Assembly: GCA_028284585.1 (NCBI GenBank) | Contig: JANQRK010000057.1 | Span: 1 to 64,000 of the forward strand | Source: Chromatiales bacterium | Lineage (GTDB): Bacteria > Pseudomonadota > Gammaproteobacteria > Chromatiales > Chromatiaceae | Direction: 5' to 3' | DNA length: 64,000 nt | In this document: piece after piece, positions 1 through 10,189 of the stretch | Position numbering within the stretch: position 1 is the first letter of the stretch | Layout: each line of letters opens with the position of its first letter | The notes under the pieces: model-generated | What the model was told of the DNA's origin: nothing | Database searches by the model: none | What the model saw: the letters and a program-made list of their open reading frames with translations, nothing else | Program-made: the position numbers and the translations under genes

Positions 1-217
1 ACAAGGCGCTGTGAGCGCGGTGTGCCCACCGCACATGAGCGAGCAGCAACGCCGTTGGACGGAAAACCCGCCCCGTCCCTTCGGGTTGCACCCCAAAACA
101 CGCCATGCGGCATTGCTCGTCGTTCATCTAGACCCACTAAATCGCTCTCCTCGCGCCTTGCCTGGCGCGTTTTGGGGCAGTAACGCTGCGTCTCACTTAC
201 GTGTGAACAGGCCCTAG
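1..217. repeat. MITE-like dispersed repeat, long copy (left end outside window)
   Basis: The last ~52 bases (166-217) match the right part of the element at 2451-2527, ending in the same terminus TGTGAACAGGCCCTAG. An internal inverted repeat pairs CCCCAAAACACGCC (near 91) with GGCGCGTTTTGGGG (near 164). No transposase-like ORF is visible, so this looks non-autonomous. The terminal CTAG lies inside the end of ruvA and supplies its TAG stop. The left terminus is not in the window. Confidence 0.7.
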
Positions 218-813
218 TTAACCGCATCCTTGAGCGCCGCCCGGATCACCGCCTCGGTATCCATCCCTTCGGCGAATACCCTGCTCACCATCCGGCTCGC
301 CTCCGGCGGTCGGTAACCCAGCGCGATCAGTGCACTGACCGCATCCTGATCGGGGCCGGCCGGGGCAGCGACCGGGTCCGGCCGATCGGGCATGACGCAG
401 CCGGTACCGGCCTTTTCAAGCTTGTCGCGCAACTCGACGACCAGGCGCTCGGCGGTCTTTTTGCCCACCCCCGGCAGACCGGTCAGCGCCGCGATGTCGC
501 CGGCCTGGACTGTCTTGCTGAACTCCTCGGCGGTCATTCCGGACAACACGCCGAGCGCCATCTTGCCACCAACCCCGCTCACCTTCAGCAGTGCACGGAA
601 CAGCCGACGCTCGGCCTCACGCGCGAAGCCATACAGCACATGGGCATCTTCGCGCACCGCCAGATGGGTATGCAGCGTGACCTCGGCGTCGCCCTGGGGC
701 AATACATAAAAGGTAGACATCGGCGCCTCGACCTCATAGCCAACGCCATTGACGTCGAGCAGCAGGAACGGCGGCTGCTTGCTCAGGATCCGCCCGCGCA
801 ACCGCCCGATCAC
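214..813 (-). CDS. ruvA: Holliday junction branch migration protein RuvA
   Basis: RuvA is the junction-binding subunit of the RuvAB branch migration complex in recombinational repair. The protein is 199 residues, close to the family's usual ~200. It opens with the OB-fold start VIGRLRGRIL, carries the helix-hairpin-helix segments GVGGKMAL and LPGVGKKTAERLVVEL, and ends with a domain III containing ALGYRPPEASRMV. A GTG start at 813 overlaps the ruvC stop (GTGA), so the two are translationally coupled. The TAG stop lies in the terminus of the repeat at 1-217. ruvB, normally next, is not seen before the window edge. Confidence 0.96.
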   Translation of the reverse strand: MIGRLRGRILSKQPPFLLLDVNGVGYEVEAPMSTFYVLPQGDAEVTLHTHLAVREDAHVLYGFAREAERRLFRALLKVSGVGGKMALGVLSGMTAEEFSKTVQAGDIAALTGLPGVGKKTAERLVVELRDKLEKAGTGCVMPDRPDPVAAPAGPDQDAVSALIALGYRPPEASRMVSRVFAEGMDTEAVIRAALKDAVN

Positions 814-1316
814 TGAATGGCCCCGAGCTGGCGCCGAGTGGCCTGACCATGGGCATGGCACAAAGCGATCGCCAGTGCATCCGAGGCATCCAGCGCCAGT
901 CGGCCCTGCAGACCCAGAACCACCCGCACCATGTACTGCACCTGCTCCTTGTCGGCACGGCCGTTGCCGACCAGGCCCTGCTTGACCGCGGCCGGGGTGT
1001 ATTCGAACACCGGCAGATCGCCGTTAACGATCGCGCTGATCGCTGCGCCGCGTGCCTGGCCAAGCTTCAGCGCCGAGGCGGCATTGCGCGCGACAAAGAC
1101 CTGCTCGATCGCGACCTCCTGCGGTTGCCATTCACTCAGTACCTGGTGCACACCGCGAAAGATCTCTCCTAGACGCTGGCTGAAGTCACTCGAGGCGGTG
1201 CGGATGCAACCCGAATCCAAGTGGCGACTGTGCGCCCCATCGGTCTCGATCACGCCATAGCCGGTCACCCGTGACCCTGGGTCGATACCCAAGACCCGGG
1301 TCACCTCCGGGCCCAT
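810..1316 (-). CDS. ruvC: Crossover junction endodeoxyribonuclease RuvC
   Basis: RuvC is the Holliday junction resolvase: it nicks two strands of the junction symmetrically once RuvAB is bound. The 168-residue protein has the RNase H-like fold signature GIDPGSRVTGYG. The four expected acidic catalytic residues are visible at about D12, E71, D143 and D146. It lies between yebC and ruvA in a minus-strand operon, 6 bp after yebC and overlapping ruvA by 4 bp. The start is the ATG at 1316; homologues usually begin slightly nearer to the LGIDPGSR motif, so the first few residues are uncertain. Confidence 0.97.
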   Translation of the reverse strand: MGPEVTRVLGIDPGSRVTGYGVIETDGAHSRHLDSGCIRTASSDFSQRLGEIFRGVHQVLSEWQPQEVAIEQVFVARNAASALKLGQARGAAISAIVNGDLPVFEYTPAAVKQGLVGNGRADKEQVQYMVRVVLGLQGRLALDASDALAIALCHAHGQATRRQLGAIQ

Positions 1317-1322
1317 GTCGGT

Positions 1323-2072
1323 TCAGGCCTCCAGCTCATCCATAATCTCTGGCGCGATATCGGCATTGGTGTAGACCTCTTGCACGTCGTCTAGGTCCTC
1401 GAGGAATTCCACCAGGCGCAGCAGCTTATCGGCACCCTCGCGGTCGAGCGCCGAGTGGGTATCCGCCTCGAAGGTGACCTCGGCGTTGTCTGGCGTATGC
1501 CCGGTCGCCTCTAAACCGACCCGCACCTCCGACAGATCATCCGGCAGGGTATAGATATCGACCGAGCCGTCGTCATTGTCGATCACGTCCTCGGCACCGG
1601 CCTCGAGTGCCGCCTCCATCAAGACGTCACCATCGGCGCCTGGACCATAACTAATGATGCCCTTCTTACTGAACATATAGGCCACCGAACCATCGGTACC
1701 CAGATTACCACCGTGCTTAGTGAAGGCATGGCGCACTTCCGAGGCGGTGCGATTGCGGTTGTCTGTCATGCAGTCGACGATGATCGCCACACCACCCGGG
1801 CCATAGCCCTCGTAGCGGATTTCGTCATAGTTGGCGTCGTCTTCGCCGCCGGCACCGCGCTTGATCGCACGTTCCAGCGTATCGTTGGGCATGTTGGCAC
1901 TGCGTGCCTTGTCGACCGCCAGTCGCAGACGTGGATTGGCATTGATGTCACCTCCACCGGCCCGTGCGGCCACGGTCACCTCGCGAATCAACTTGGACCA
2001 GAGCTTGCCGCGCTTCTTGTCGTTCGCCGCCTTTTTGTGTTTGATGTTGGCCCATTTGCTGTGACCTGCCAT
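1323..2072 (-). CDS. yebC: YebC/PmpR family regulatory protein
   Basis: This 249-residue protein has the hallmark N-terminus [18 protein letters not shown], the [15 protein letters not shown] segment, and full family length (~245-250). YebC/TACO1 proteins have been described both as DNA-binding transcriptional regulators and as ribosome-associated factors that relieve stalling, so the molecular role here is not settled. It is the first gene of the yebC-ruvC-ruvA operon, an arrangement common in Gammaproteobacteria. No operator is obvious upstream. Confidence 0.95.
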   Translation of the reverse strand: MAGHSKWANIKHKKAANDKKRGKLWSKLIREVTVAARAGGGDINANPRLRLAVDKARSANMPNDTLERAIKRGAGGEDDANYDEIRYEGYGPGGVAIIVDCMTDNRNRTASEVRHAFTKHGGNLGTDGSVAYMFSKKGIISYGPGADGDVLMEAALEAGAEDVIDNDDGSVDIYTLPDDLSEVRVGLEATGHTPDNAEVTFEADTHSALDREGADKLLRLVEFLEDLDDVQEVYTNADIAPEIMDELEA

Positions 2073-2239
2073 GCCACTACCTCATCCAAGCATCTTGTGA
2101 GTTCCGCGCACCAGAATAGCGCGATGATGGGAATTTTATCATCGCTGGGTCGATCGGACAGTGTTCCACGGGGGACAGGATGGGCAGCGTACTGCATCTT
2201 TGATATTGGCTTGAGCCTGTGTGAGGAGAATGCGGAGAC

Positions 2240-2451
2240 ATGAGGGCCTTGGTGCTTGGCGGTAACGGTTTGATCGGCGGGCGTATCGTCACCGAACTCA
2301 TCGCCCAAGGGATCTGGGTGCGCTCGCTGGACCGGACAGCGATCGCTCGCACGCCCGTACCTCAGCAATGCGAACATGTCGTGGCAGACTTCCTCGACCC
2401 CGGGGCTTTGCTGGAAGCCATGCAAGGCATCGACATGGTGTTCCATTGCAT
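2240..2451 (+). pseudogene. NAD-dependent epimerase/dehydratase fragment truncated by a MITE
   Basis: The ~70 codons before the repeat encode the start of an extended-SDR Rossmann fold: a dinucleotide-binding GGNGLIGG motif near the N-terminus, an acidic D at the end of the second strand, VVADFLD, and DMVFHCI. The frame then runs into the repeat at 2451 and stops at its TAG (2527), giving a 95-codon ORF whose last ~25 codons are repeat-derived. No epimerase sequence resumes after the repeat, so ~200 or more C-terminal codons are missing and the product cannot be active. Confidence 0.8.
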
Positions 2452-2527
2452 TAGGGCCTGTTCACACTACGCGAGGCACGTTTTGGGGCAGCAATGCTGC
2501 GTCTCACTTAGTGTGAACAGGCCCTAG
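2451..2527. repeat. 77-bp MITE-like element with 18-bp terminal inverted repeats
   Basis: The left terminus TAGGGCCTGTTCACACTA (2452-2469) is the perfect inverted copy of the right terminus ending at 2526. The core TTTTGGGGCAGCAATGCTGC closely matches 170-189. It appears to be an internally deleted version of the longer copy at 1-217. It carries no coding capacity and interrupts the epimerase gene. Confidence 0.8.
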
Positions 2528-2607
2528 CAATCAGCGGAATCGTTTAGCGGGTTATTGGCGTATGATGCGCTGCCCTAAATCGATCACGCACCGCATCCGA
2601 GAGCACT

Positions 2608-4470
2608 GTGCCCAAGCCTGCCAATCCTGAGACGAATGACATTCCCCTGGGCGCTCCCGGATTTGCCGAGCTAGGTCTATCCGAGCCCTTGCTGCGGGCG
2701 ATCGCCGAAACTGGCTACGAAACCCCCTCACCGATTCAGCAGGCGGCAATCGGCCCCTTGCTCGACGGGCGCGACGTCGTGGGCCGCGCCCAAACCGGGA
2801 CCGGCAAGACCGCGGCCTTTGCTTTGCCCGCGCTACACCGGCTGGATCCACAGTTACAGGTGCCGCAAGTGCTGGTGTTGACCCCGACCCGCGAACTCGC
2901 GATCCAGGTGGCGGAGGCGATGCAGACCTATGCGCGTTATCTGGCAGGTTTCCATGTTCTGCCTGTCTATGGTGGCCAGCACATCGACAGCCAACTGCGG
3001 CAGTTGCGGCGCGGGGTACAGGCCGTGGTAGGCACACCTGGGCGCATCCAAGATCACATTCGTCGCGGCACGCTGCAGCTCGGTCGCATCGCCACCGTGA
3101 TACTCGACGAGGCCGACGAGATGCTGCGTATGGGCTTTGTCGATGAGGTCGATGCCATCCTGTCGCATACCTCGACCGACAAGCAGGTGGCATTGTTTTC
3201 AGCGACTATGCCGGCGCCGATCCGCAAGATCGCCGCAAGACATCTAAACGATCCGTTGGAAATCAGCATCCAGGCCAAGGCCGCGACCGCCGCGAAAGTA
3301 CGTCAGCGCTATATCCAAGTAACGGCACACCATAAGCTCGATGCCCTGACCCGTTTGCTCGAGGTCGAAGACTTCGATGCGATGGTGATTTTCGTGCGCA
3401 CCAAGACTGCGACCGCGGAACTCGCGGAGCGGCTCGAGGCGCGTGGGTTCTCGAGCGCCGCACTCAACGGCGACATGAACCAGGCCGTGCGTGAGCGCAC
3501 CATAGCGCGCATCAAGAACGGCGGGCTGGATATTCTGATCGCGACCGATGTCGCGGCGCGCGGGCTGGATGTCGAGCGCATCAGCCATGTGCTGAATTTC
3601 GACATCCCATACGACACCGAGGCCTATATCCACCGAGTCGGGCGCACGGCGCGCGCAGGGCGCAGTGGGGAGGCGATTCTGTTCGTCGCGCCGCGCGAAA
3701 CACGCATGCTGCGCGCGATAGAAAAGGCCACCGGCAAGCCGATCGATGCCATGCCACTGCCGAGCGTGGAAGATATCGCGGATCGCCGGGTCGACGCCTT
3801 TAAATCGCTGATTACCGCGACCCTGGAAGGCCAGGATCTCGCGCCCTTCGAGGCGGTTATCTCGAGCTATCAACAGCACCATGACGCAGACCTGAGCGAG
3901 ATCGCCGCGGCACTGGCCTTCTTGTTGCAACGCGATCGGCCGCTGGCACCTACCCTGGCGCCGATACCGAACATCACTGCCGGCAAGGGCGCGCACAAGC
4001 AGCGACGCGAACCTGGTGCTGCACATGACTCCAAGGGCAAACATCGCAAGTTGCCCAAGCAGCGGAACTCACCAGACCCGGACCGGCCGGTCAAGGCCGG
4101 CATGGTGCGCTATCGTCTGGCCGTTGGCCGCCAGCATGAAGCCATGCCGAAGCACATCGTCGGGGCTATCGCCAATGAAGCCGGACTCGCGAGCGAACAT
4201 ATCGGGCGTATCGAGTTATACGAGCAGCACAGCACCGTGGAGCTGCCCGAAGGCATGCCACGCGAGATATTCCGACACCTGGGCAAGGTGCGTGTTCAGG
4301 GTGAGCGCTTGCGCTTGGTCGTGGACGACGGCCGCCATGCTCCGGCCGAGGATCGCAGCAAAGGTGGCGCGAAGCACCAGAAGCCCAAGAAAAACAAAGG
4401 ACAACCCAGGGGCATCAAAGACCAGAGCAAAGGATCCAAGGGCAAGACAAGGGGCGCTAGACGCGGTTGA
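2608..4470 (+). CDS. deaD: DEAD-box ATP-dependent RNA helicase DeaD/CsdA
   Basis: This 620-residue protein has the full helicase core: Q motif (~20-44), Walker A AQTGTGKT (61-68), DEAD (167-170), SAT (198-200), and motif VI HRVGRTARAG. The C-terminal part has a DbpA/CsdA-type RNA-binding domain (~495-570, opening MVRYRLAVGR) and a Lys/Gly-rich tail. CsdA-type helicases unwind RNA in ribosome assembly and mRNA turnover and are often cold-induced. The length and RNA-binding domain fit DeaD/CsdA better than RhlE, of which a separate copy lies at 7511. The gene stands alone and converges on the universal stress gene 27 bp away. Confidence 0.94.
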   Translation: MPKPANPETNDIPLGAPGFAELGLSEPLLRAIAETGYETPSPIQQAAIGPLLDGRDVVGRAQTGTGKTAAFALPALHRLDPQLQVPQVLVLTPTRELAIQVAEAMQTYARYLAGFHVLPVYGGQHIDSQLRQLRRGVQAVVGTPGRIQDHIRRGTLQLGRIATVILDEADEMLRMGFVDEVDAILSHTSTDKQVALFSATMPAPIRKIAARHLNDPLEISIQAKAATAAKVRQRYIQVTAHHKLDALTRLLEVEDFDAMVIFVRTKTATAELAERLEARGFSSAALNGDMNQAVRERTIARIKNGGLDILIATDVAARGLDVERISHVLNFDIPYDTEAYIHRVGRTARAGRSGEAILFVAPRETRMLRAIEKATGKPIDAMPLPSVEDIADRRVDAFKSLITATLEGQDLAPFEAVISSYQQHHDADLSEIAAALAFLLQRDRPLAPTLAPIPNITAGKGAHKQRREPGAAHDSKGKHRKLPKQRNSPDPDRPVKAGMVRYRLAVGRQHEAMPKHIVGAIANEAGLASEHIGRIELYEQHSTVELPEGMPREIFRHLGKVRVQGERLRLVVDDGRHAPAEDRSKGGAKHQKPKKNKGQPRGIKDQSKGSKGKTRGARRG

Positions 4471-4497
4471 AAAGCAGACCGCTCGCGGCCGATGTAC

Positions 4498-5361
4498 TCA
4501 GCGCAACAGCAGCGTCGGTATCTTCGCCGAACGCAACAAATCGGTCGTCTTGCTCCCAATTAGTAGGCTGCGCGGCGGTGAATGGGCATAGGCACCCATG
4601 ATCAACAGGTCGATATCTTGCTGCTGCACATACTCGGCGATACTGCGCTCGGCATCGCCCGGAATCAGGGCGGTCGGTGCCTCGATACCAGTAGCCTCCA
4701 GTAAGCCCTTGGCCCAATCGAGCTGTTTGCTGCCGTCCTTGTGGGGCTTTCCGGACATCAACAGATGCACCGGCAAATCGCGAAACAACGGGCTGGTCGC
4801 GATCATTTCGACACCCTTGCGGGTTACGCTCTTGCCATCGAAGGCCACCATGGCGCGGCGCGGTTCCTTGAAACCTTCGGTCACCGCCAGGATGGGGCGG
4901 TGCAGCGCGCGCACCATTTGCTCCACGTTGCGGCCCAGGTCGCGATGCGTGGCCTCGGCAGACTCGCCACGCTGCCCGAGTACGAACAGCCGCACGCCCT
5001 CCTCCTGCTTGGCCAGTGTCTGCCCCAAGGCACCGTGACGTTGTCGCACATCGGCATTGCTCAGACCCTGCGCGATCGCCCGTTGCCGCAATCGATTCAA
5101 GAACAGTCGTCCCTGCTCGCGGGCATCGCGGCTGTGTACTTCATCCTCATCAGAGAGCTTGGTCAGAAGCGCTTCTTGGAACCCGAAGCCTATGGTGCCA
5201 CTGTGGTCGTTGCCGGTGGCAATCTCGGGATGGCGGTCGAGGATATGCAGGAACGCCAGCGGGGCATCCATGCGGGTCGCGGCCCAGACCGCGTAGTCGG
5301 CAACATAGTCGGCGAAATGTGACTGATCCACGCAGGCGAGCACCTTGGCGTCTGTGTTCAT
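4498..5361 (-). CDS. Universal stress protein with two tandem Usp domains
   Basis: The 287-residue protein contains two Usp folds. The first opens with VLACVDQSHFADYV and the second with RRAMVAFDGKSVTRKGVEM. The second ends in the ATP-binding type loop GAYAHSPPRSLLIGSKTTDLL, with glycines placed as in nucleotide-binding Usp proteins. The gene begins 14 bp after the SulP transporter stop. SulP-Usp pairing recurs in bacteria and suggests co-expression for bicarbonate or sulfate uptake and its regulation. Because the transporter is broken here, this gene may be an orphaned partner. Confidence 0.9.
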   Translation of the reverse strand: MNTDAKVLACVDQSHFADYVADYAVWAATRMDAPLAFLHILDRHPEIATGNDHSGTIGFGFQEALLTKLSDEDEVHSRDAREQGRLFLNRLRQRAIAQGLSNADVRQRHGALGQTLAKQEEGVRLFVLGQRGESAEATHRDLGRNVEQMVRALHRPILAVTEGFKEPRRAMVAFDGKSVTRKGVEMIATSPLFRDLPVHLLMSGKPHKDGSKQLDWAKGLLEATGIEAPTALIPGDAERSIAEYVQQQDIDLLIMGAYAHSPPRSLLIGSKTTDLLRSAKIPTLLLR

Positions 5362-5375
5362 ACCGGCGTCCCCCG

Positions 5376-6583
5376 TCAGTGATCCATCAGCCGCTCGACG
5401 GCATCGGGTTTGTCGTGCAACGCGAAGCGATCGACCATAGTCGCACTCGCCTCGTTCAGGCCAATGACCTCGACCTCGGTGCCCTCGCGGCGGAACTTCA
5501 TGACCACCTCATCCAGCGCAGTGACCGCCGTGATGTCCCAGAAGTGGGCACGGCTCACATCGATACGCACCCGCTCGATGACTTCCTTGAAATCGAAGGC
5601 CGCGACGAAGCGCTCGGCAGATGCAAAGAAGACCTGACCGATGACTCGGTAAGACCGCACGCTGCCCTCGTCTTCGGACTGCGAGCCCACATAGAGCACC
5701 TGACCGACCTTGTGGGCAAAAAAGAATCCGGACACAAAGACCCCCGCCAAGACCCCCTTGGCCAGGTCATGGGTGGCGACTACTACCACCACGGTGACGA
5801 TCATCTCGGTACTGAAGCTCTTCGGGTTGCTGCGCAGATCGCGAATCGAGGCCCAGTTGAAGGTACCGATCGACACCATAATCATGACTGCCACCAGCGC
5901 GGCCATCGGAATGCGCGCCACCAAGTCGCCCAGGAACACCACCATCACCAACAGAAACACACCCGCGGACAGGGTCGAGAATCGGCCACGTCCCCCAGAC
6001 TTCACATTGATCACGGACTGCCCGATCATCGCGCAGCCGGCCATCCCACCCATGAACCCCGAGGTGATGTTGGCAAGACCCTGACCGACACACTCGCGGC
6101 TCTTGTTGCTGGGCGAATCGGTCAAGTCGTCGACGATCGAGGCCGTCATCATCGACTCCAACAACCCCACCACCGCGAGTGTCGCGGACACCGGCAGGAT
6201 GATCTGCAAGGTCTCCAGATTCAGCGGCACATCCGGCAACAGAAACACCGGCAGGCTATCCGGCAGCTCGCCCATATCGCCTACGGTACGGATGTCCAGC
6301 CCGAGGAAGACGGCGGCGATGGTCAGGACGACGATGGTGACCAGCGGCGACGGGATCGCCTTGGTGAGGTACGGGAAGCCATAGATGATGGCCAGACCGG
6401 CCGCCCACCAGCAAAGGCGGTCACGGTAGCGATGCAAAAGGATGCATAGAGGCCGACCTTGGGATCGACACCAGCGATGATCGAGAAGGCAATGGCTTCG
6501 GGGATCAGCGCCAGGGGGACAGCAAGACCGGCCAGCAAATCGTTGCGGACGTTCGACAGCCAATCCTGTTTCAAGGAGTTCAT
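5376..6583 (-). pseudogene. SulP-family anion (bicarbonate/sulfate) transporter, internal deletion and frameshift
   Basis: Reading from 6583, the first ~60 codons are a typical SulP N-terminus, with [20 protein letters not shown] and then FAGGRP. Near 6405 the SulP sequence jumps, in another frame, to [19 protein letters not shown] and continues with the later transmembrane segments and a C-terminal STAS domain (about 5380-5660). Compared with full SulP proteins (~500 residues), roughly 95 residues are missing, covering the third to fifth transmembrane region. The joint is simultaneously a deletion and a frameshift, so neither frame gives a complete transporter. The downstream Usp gene is intact. 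Confidence 0.88.
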
Positions 6584-6660
6584 GGGGGAGAGTTCCGTGG
6601 TGGGGTGCAGCCAGAGAGTACAGCGAGTCTTTCAGTATAAACTGCTCATAGCAGAGGCAT

Positions 6661-6912
6661 TCAGCGTCGGTTGTCGGGACCCAGGAGGTCGAGAAAGTAC
6701 TGGTTGAGAAACCGGTCGTCTGGGTCGATCTCGGTCCGGGTCTGCCAGAATGCGTCGACACGCGCGCCGAAAGCTCTACGTACCTGCGCTCGGGTCAGCC
6801 ATTTCGACTGATTAAACGGCGGCACGCCATTATGCTCGAAGCAAAAGCTGTTGTAAGCGCGTAGGAAGTCATCCCAGCCCGAAATGCCGGTATGCACTGG
6901 ATCCAGGATCAT
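6661..6912 (-). pseudogene. C-terminal remnant of an FAD-linked sugar-lactone oxidase
   Basis: The 83 codons match the C-terminal end of D-arabinono-lactone/aldonolactone oxidase-type flavoproteins. Diagnostic blocks are FCFEHNGVPPFNQSKWLT, FGARVDAFW and the ending IDPDDRFLNQYF. The FAD-binding N-terminal domain (~350 residues) is absent upstream, where similarity ends abruptly near 6912. The ATG at 6912 is fortuitous, and this is a decayed fragment rather than a small gene. Confidence 0.7.
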
Positions 6913-7510
6913 TGCGGCCCAAGGAGCCTGTCAGGAATTTTGTTTGGGACGTTCCAGCCCCCAAAACGCACTCGATCTTCGACGGCCAATGAGTGCCCCG
7001 GCCGCCCTAGGTACGTGCCGCTACGCCATACCATTGCCTCGCTCGGCTCCGGCTGTGCAGCACTCCCCCACATGGCTCGACGCGATGTTCGGATGGCTAC
7101 TTGTTTCCCCTCTGTCACTTCGCTTCCCATGGCCGGCAGAAGCTGCCCTAGAGACGGCGCAGCGGGTTCGCCTGTGCAACGGATGGGCCGACCATTTGTT
7201 TGAGTTGCTGTGCACCCATTGCCGGTGTCACGTGCAGATAGATTTCGTCGACTTCGAATGACCGATTAGGACACCGAAGCCAGAAAAGCTTATCTACATA
7301 GCTATTCTGGGGTATGCTGTATTGCATAAGGTGCAACGTCGGTCAGCACCTGAACCCATTGCGGCCAGATCATCGACACGATCACGAGCCTAATGCCGAG
7401 CATCCCTATCGGGTGCAGGCTCCTTGCTTTGGACACCTCAACTAACCTAGCCCGGACCGGCTCCTATCGGCTGTTTTCGCCGTAGAGGGCATCGGTTCGG
7501 AGTTTAGATA
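6913..7510. other. Intergenic region, probable insertion or deletion scar
   Basis: No ORF here has recognisable family features or good coding character. The stretch from about 6918, GAGCCTGTCAGGAATTTTGT, begins exactly where the oxidase similarity ends and resembles the end of an insertion sequence, but no matching opposite end or transposase was found. The region may be what is left after an IS-mediated deletion. Confidence 0.4.
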
Positions 7511-8932
<1,422 letters not shown>

Positions 8933-9229
8933 GCGGCAACATCCACTTGGGAGGACCACGGGTTCTGCTGTTGGCCGTCCCTAGAGCAGTCGCCGCCTGG
9001 AGGCGAACGGCGTATCGACCCTCGAGCCAACCGGCATAAGAGCACACCATTATCAGCGTGCGCGTGCCGACGACACCTGCCAGATTGTGCCAGTAGGATG
9101 GACTGACGGTTCGGGAAAACGCGTTCTTCAACGTCCCCATAAAGTCTTGCAAGTCGTGTTAGCTAGGATTCCCCAAGATCAGATGAGGCCCTGCTGCCTA
9201 ACAGAAAACTGCAGTGGGGAAACCTCGAC

Positions 9230-10111
9230 TTGAGCACCGCCAACCGCACCGGTTTCGGTATCGGCTGTGCCCTTATCGGCCTATTCGCCGTCTCGGTGAT
9301 GGACGCTTGCGCCAAGCTACTCGGTGAGGGCTATGCGATCAGTCAGATAATCTTGGCGCGCACTGCCATCGGGGCACTCATTGTGCTGGCTTTCATGGTC
9401 GCAACCAACAGCGACCTGACCTCGCTGAGGCCACGTCGCCTCGGCCTACTCTTGCTTCGCACGCTGCTCGGCCTCGCGGCGGGCTATCTATTTTTCACTG
9501 GCCTGCGCTTTCTGCCGTTGGCCGACGCCTTTACGATCGCATTCACGGCACCCCTCTTCATCACTGGTCTGTCGGTGCCCCTGCTCGGCGAACGAGTAGG
9601 CAGGAGGCGATGGATCGCCGTGGTCCTAGGCTTCGGCGGTGTCCTGGTGATCATGCAACCGGGCACAGCCAGCTTTCGTATCGAGGCATTGTTGCCGCTC
9701 GGTGCCGCGCTTTGCTATGCCCTATCTATGCTGATCAGCCGACGTCTCACGCGCGACATGACCACCTCGGGGATCGTATTCTGGTCGAGCTTGGGTGGAG
9801 CTCTGGTGGCAGTTACTCTCATGCCGAGCCAATGGCTGACACCCGATCTTGGCGACCTGGGGCTGTTCGTCTTCTTGGGACTGATCGGTACCCTGGGCAT
9901 GGCCCTGATCATCCAAGGCTATCGCTTTGCGCCGGCGGCGATCATTGCGCCCTTCGACTACTCGGCATTGCTCTGGGCAGTGTTGCTCGGCTGGCTAATC
10001 TGGCGAGACATCCCAGGTCCGGAAGTTTGGCTTGGGGCTGCGATTTTGATTGCCAGCGGACTCTACATCTTGCATCGCGAAACCCAGTGGCGCATCGATT
10101 CGCAGCCGTAG
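9230..10111 (+). CDS. EamA/DMT-superfamily transporter
   Basis: The 293-residue inner-membrane protein has about ten hydrophobic segments arranged as two EamA repeats. The first opens near GFGIGCALIGLFAVSVMDA and the second near RIEALLPLGAALCYALSM. The family (RhaT/YdcZ/RarD-like) usually exports metabolites or amino acids; the substrate cannot be read from sequence. The start is a TTG at 9230, and no better ATG precedes the first membrane segment. It lies alone just before the polysaccharide region and may not be functionally linked to it. Confidence 0.88.
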   Translation: MSTANRTGFGIGCALIGLFAVSVMDACAKLLGEGYAISQIILARTAIGALIVLAFMVATNSDLTSLRPRRLGLLLLRTLLGLAAGYLFFTGLRFLPLADAFTIAFTAPLFITGLSVPLLGERVGRRRWIAVVLGFGGVLVIMQPGTASFRIEALLPLGAALCYALSMLISRRLTRDMTTSGIVFWSSLGGALVAVTLMPSQWLTPDLGDLGLFVFLGLIGTLGMALIIQGYRFAPAAIIAPFDYSALLWAVLLGWLIWRDIPGPEVWLGAAILIASGLYILHRETQWRIDSQP

Positions 10112-10189
10112 CCGCTTGTGTATCGTACAGTCAGTAGCCAATAGCCTCTCTTGGCAAGAGCAAATTTCCAAGCGCCCAAGCTCTGCAGC

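Noticed and set aside
5016-6449. Long plus-strand ORF of 477 codons opposite the Usp and SulP genes
   Set aside because: It is a His/Arg/Asp-rich antisense translation of GC-rich coding DNA with no domain; the minus strand has clear family motifs.
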